A DNA stretch of 15,000 bases from UBA3478 sp049596955 (GTDB lineage: Bacteria; Bacteroidota; Bacteroidia; Flavobacteriales; Flavobacteriaceae): the NCBI GenBank assembly GCA_049596955.1, contig JBMYMD010000032.1, forward strand, positions 1 through 15,000. The letters run 5' to 3'. The position numbers and the translations under genes were made by a program. The notes under the pieces are model-generated. The model ran no database searches, was not told where the DNA came from, and saw nothing but the letters and a program-made list of their open reading frames with translations. Within the stretch, counting starts at the first letter, position 1, and each line of letters starts with the position of its first letter. This document shows positions 13,762-15,000 of this stretch, piece after piece.

Positions 13762-14385
13762 ATGAAAACTATATTTCTATACATATCGCTGATGTTCTTT
13801 CTTGTAGCTCAAGGACAATGGACAAAAAAAGAGGCTCAAGAGCAAACGACCTACACCTATATTGTAGAAAACGGAAAACTACAAAATGCGAGTACAGAAA
13901 ATGCTCCTCTTAAGGTAGAGGTTAAAATAGCTCTTGAAAAGAGACCTACTGATCTGATCGATAAAAAAAGTTACATCGAAGATTTTGTAACCAAAATAAA
14001 AATAGGAGAAAGAGAAAAAGAGATCATCAAAAAAGACAGTATCGTACAAGAGGAAATCTACAATCAATATTTGTTAAGTCAAATCCCTAAAATTGGAAGT
14101 ATTCAATTTAAATTTTTAGAATACGGCGTAAATCCATCTTTTCTGTGGGGGTGGAATGATGTGGTTATGGTCTATAAAACAGCCGAAGGCAAATCAATTG
14201 AATATGTTGATTTTGGGCATCCACAGCAGCCAAGTTCCAAAACCTTTGAAATTACTTTTACCTACGAACAAGAAGTAACGCTAGATCTGTATACTCAAAT
14301 TTTATCGAATAAACCTGCTATGATTGTCGTAAATCACTACAAGGATTACTTTCAATTTATATTACCTCCTTTCAAGCCTTATTGA
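13762..14385 (+). CDS. Exported hypothetical protein
   Basis: 207 residues from the ATG at 13762. A TTG at 13759 would add one residue, but ATG is far more likely. Hydrophobic residues 3-16 followed by AQGQW give a typical Bacteroidota signal peptide with cleavage before a Gln. The mature part is mixed alpha/beta and Lys/Glu-rich around 65-95 (KIKIGEREKEIIKK), ending in beta-like segments (KTFEITFTYEQEVTLDLY, MIVVNHYKDYFQF). I do not recognise the family and see no catalytic motif. The gene begins only 6 nt after the strong MFS terminator, leaving no room for an independent promoter, so how it is expressed is unclear. It is followed after 51 nt by the SIMPL-domain gene, and the two may form a unit. 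Confidence 0.75.
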   Translation: MKTIFLYISLMFFLVAQGQWTKKEAQEQTTYTYIVENGKLQNASTENAPLKVEVKIALEKRPTDLIDKKSYIEDFVTKIKIGEREKEIIKKDSIVQEEIYNQYLLSQIPKIGSIQFKFLEYGVNPSFLWGWNDVVMVYKTAEGKSIEYVDFGHPQQPSSKTFEITFTYEQEVTLDLYTQILSNKPAMIVVNHYKDYFQFILPPFKPY

Positions 14386-14436
14386 TTTCGGCATAATCAT
14401 TGTAATTGAATACTCAACTAAATTATCTTCTTCCTT

Positions 14437-15000
14437 ATGAAAAATCAATTTACCTCAATCATTATCGGATTATCAATTGTGATTTCAGTTGCAATTATTT
14501 CTCATGCATACAAAAATCGAAATCAAAAACAAGAACGCATCAGCGTTACCGGTTTAGGCACAAAAGATTTCAAGTCAGATTTAATCGTATGGAGCGGTTC
14601 ATTCTCAAAGAGAGCCTATGAATTGAACAACGCCTACAACAGATTAGATCAGGACAAACAAGCTATTCGTAATTATCTAATCACCAAAGGTGTTTCGGCT
14701 AGTGAAATCGTTTTTAAAGCGGTGGACATCAATAAGAATTTTGACTATGTCTATGAAAAAAACGGACAAAGCAGAAGAGTTTTTTCTGGTTATTCACTGA
14801 GTCAACGCGTAGAGATTGAATCTAAAGAAATCGAAAAAATAGAACAGATTTCAAGAGACATCACAGAGCTAATCACCAATGGAATTGAGTTTTATTCTAA
14901 TGCTCCTCAATACTATTACACCCAACTTGCAGATTTGAAGGTAGAGATGATTGCCGCTGCTACAGACGACGCCACACGTCGTGCAGAGCAAATCGCAAAA
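14437..15000 (+). CDS. SIMPL-domain (DUF541) protein, 5' part, runs off the window
   Basis: 188 codons are present and the frame is open at the last base, so the gene is truncated by the window edge. Full SIMPL proteins are about 220-250 residues, so roughly 40-60 codons are missing. An N-terminal hydrophobic helix (5-23) is either an anchor or a signal. ERISVTGLGTKDFKSDLIVWSGSF (33-56) is the classic opening of the SIMPL/DUF541 domain (xVxGxGxxxxxPDxAxxxxxV), followed by the AYxxLDQDKQAIRNYL helix (66-81) and the later helix MIAAATDDATRRAEQIAK (171-188). Related proteins include BP26/Omp28 and YggE; family members are periplasmic or membrane-associated, some form oligomeric channels, and YggE lowers oxidative stress. 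The role here is unknown. A shorter ORF in another frame (14406-14621) overlaps it and is not a gene. Confidence 0.88.
   Translation, partial: MKNQFTSIIIGLSIVISVAIISHAYKNRNQKQERISVTGLGTKDFKSDLIVWSGSFSKRAYELNNAYNRLDQDKQAIRNYLITKGVSASEIVFKAVDINKNFDYVYEKNGQSRRVFSGYSLSQRVEIESKEIEKIEQISRDITELITNGIEFYSNAPQYYYTQLADLKVEMIAAATDDATRRAEQIAK

Noticed and set aside
13755..13762. TACTTTGA as a -7 element at the start of the hypothetical gene
   Set aside because: The spacing within the element is one base short, there is no TTG upstream, and transcription would begin after the ATG.
14382..14408. Possible promoter (TTG followed by TAATTGAA) before the SIMPL gene
   Set aside because: The -7 element matches only weakly (TTTG not present), so it is not better than chance in AT-rich DNA.
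14406..14621. 71-codon ORF with no ATG start evidence
   Set aside because: It lies in another frame over the SIMPL gene that starts at 14437, whose domain signature is clear.

Overview
The window looks like chromosomal DNA from a member of the Flavobacteriaceae (Bacteroidota), probably a free-living or marine one. Four things support this. The DNA is AT-rich. Start codons sit behind A-rich leaders without Shine-Dalgarno sequences. At least one promoter has the Bacteroidota form TTG-N(about 20)-TAnnTTTG. The protein families are typical of the group: a BlaR1-like plug domain, a DUF6090-type membrane protein, DUF3050, a Bacteroidota-type GRP permease and a secreted Asp-box propeller. No transposase, integrase, phage gene or CRISPR array is visible.

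Layout. 1-352 has no convincing gene, only a terminator-like hairpin. 353-1194 holds a secreted protein resembling the periplasmic tail of BlaR1/M56 receptors, overlapped by a 51-codon small gene. A tRNA-Arg(ACG) with its own promoter and terminator follows (1275-1454). 1689-5702 is a two-gene unit for exported proteins: a large beta-propeller and a two-domain hypothetical protein. 5797-6579 encodes a DUF3050 protein with a heme-oxygenase-like fold.

The metabolic core is 6662-11227, four genes on the + strand: an exported ADP-ribosylglycohydrolase-family enzyme with a C-terminal beta-sandwich, a GRP/DMT-type permease, a ribokinase and an exported nucleoside hydrolase. The last three are tightly packed (2-nt gap, then 14-nt overlap). 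The simplest reading is salvage of ribose from nucleosides or ADP-ribose-like compounds: glycosidic bonds are cut outside the inner membrane, free ribose is imported and then phosphorylated to ribose 5-phosphate. The enzyme set recalls the rus ribose-scavenging locus of Bacteroides thetaiotaomicron, but without a SusC/SusD pair or a recognisable regulator here.

A convergent two-gene unit (DUF6090-like membrane protein, then a cupin; 12333-11224) ends with its stop codon overlapping that of the nucleoside hydrolase. It is divergent from an MFS sugar-type permease (12507-13718) that ends in a strong terminator. A hypothetical exported protein (13762-14385) and the 5' part of a SIMPL (DUF541) gene running off the window edge complete the region.
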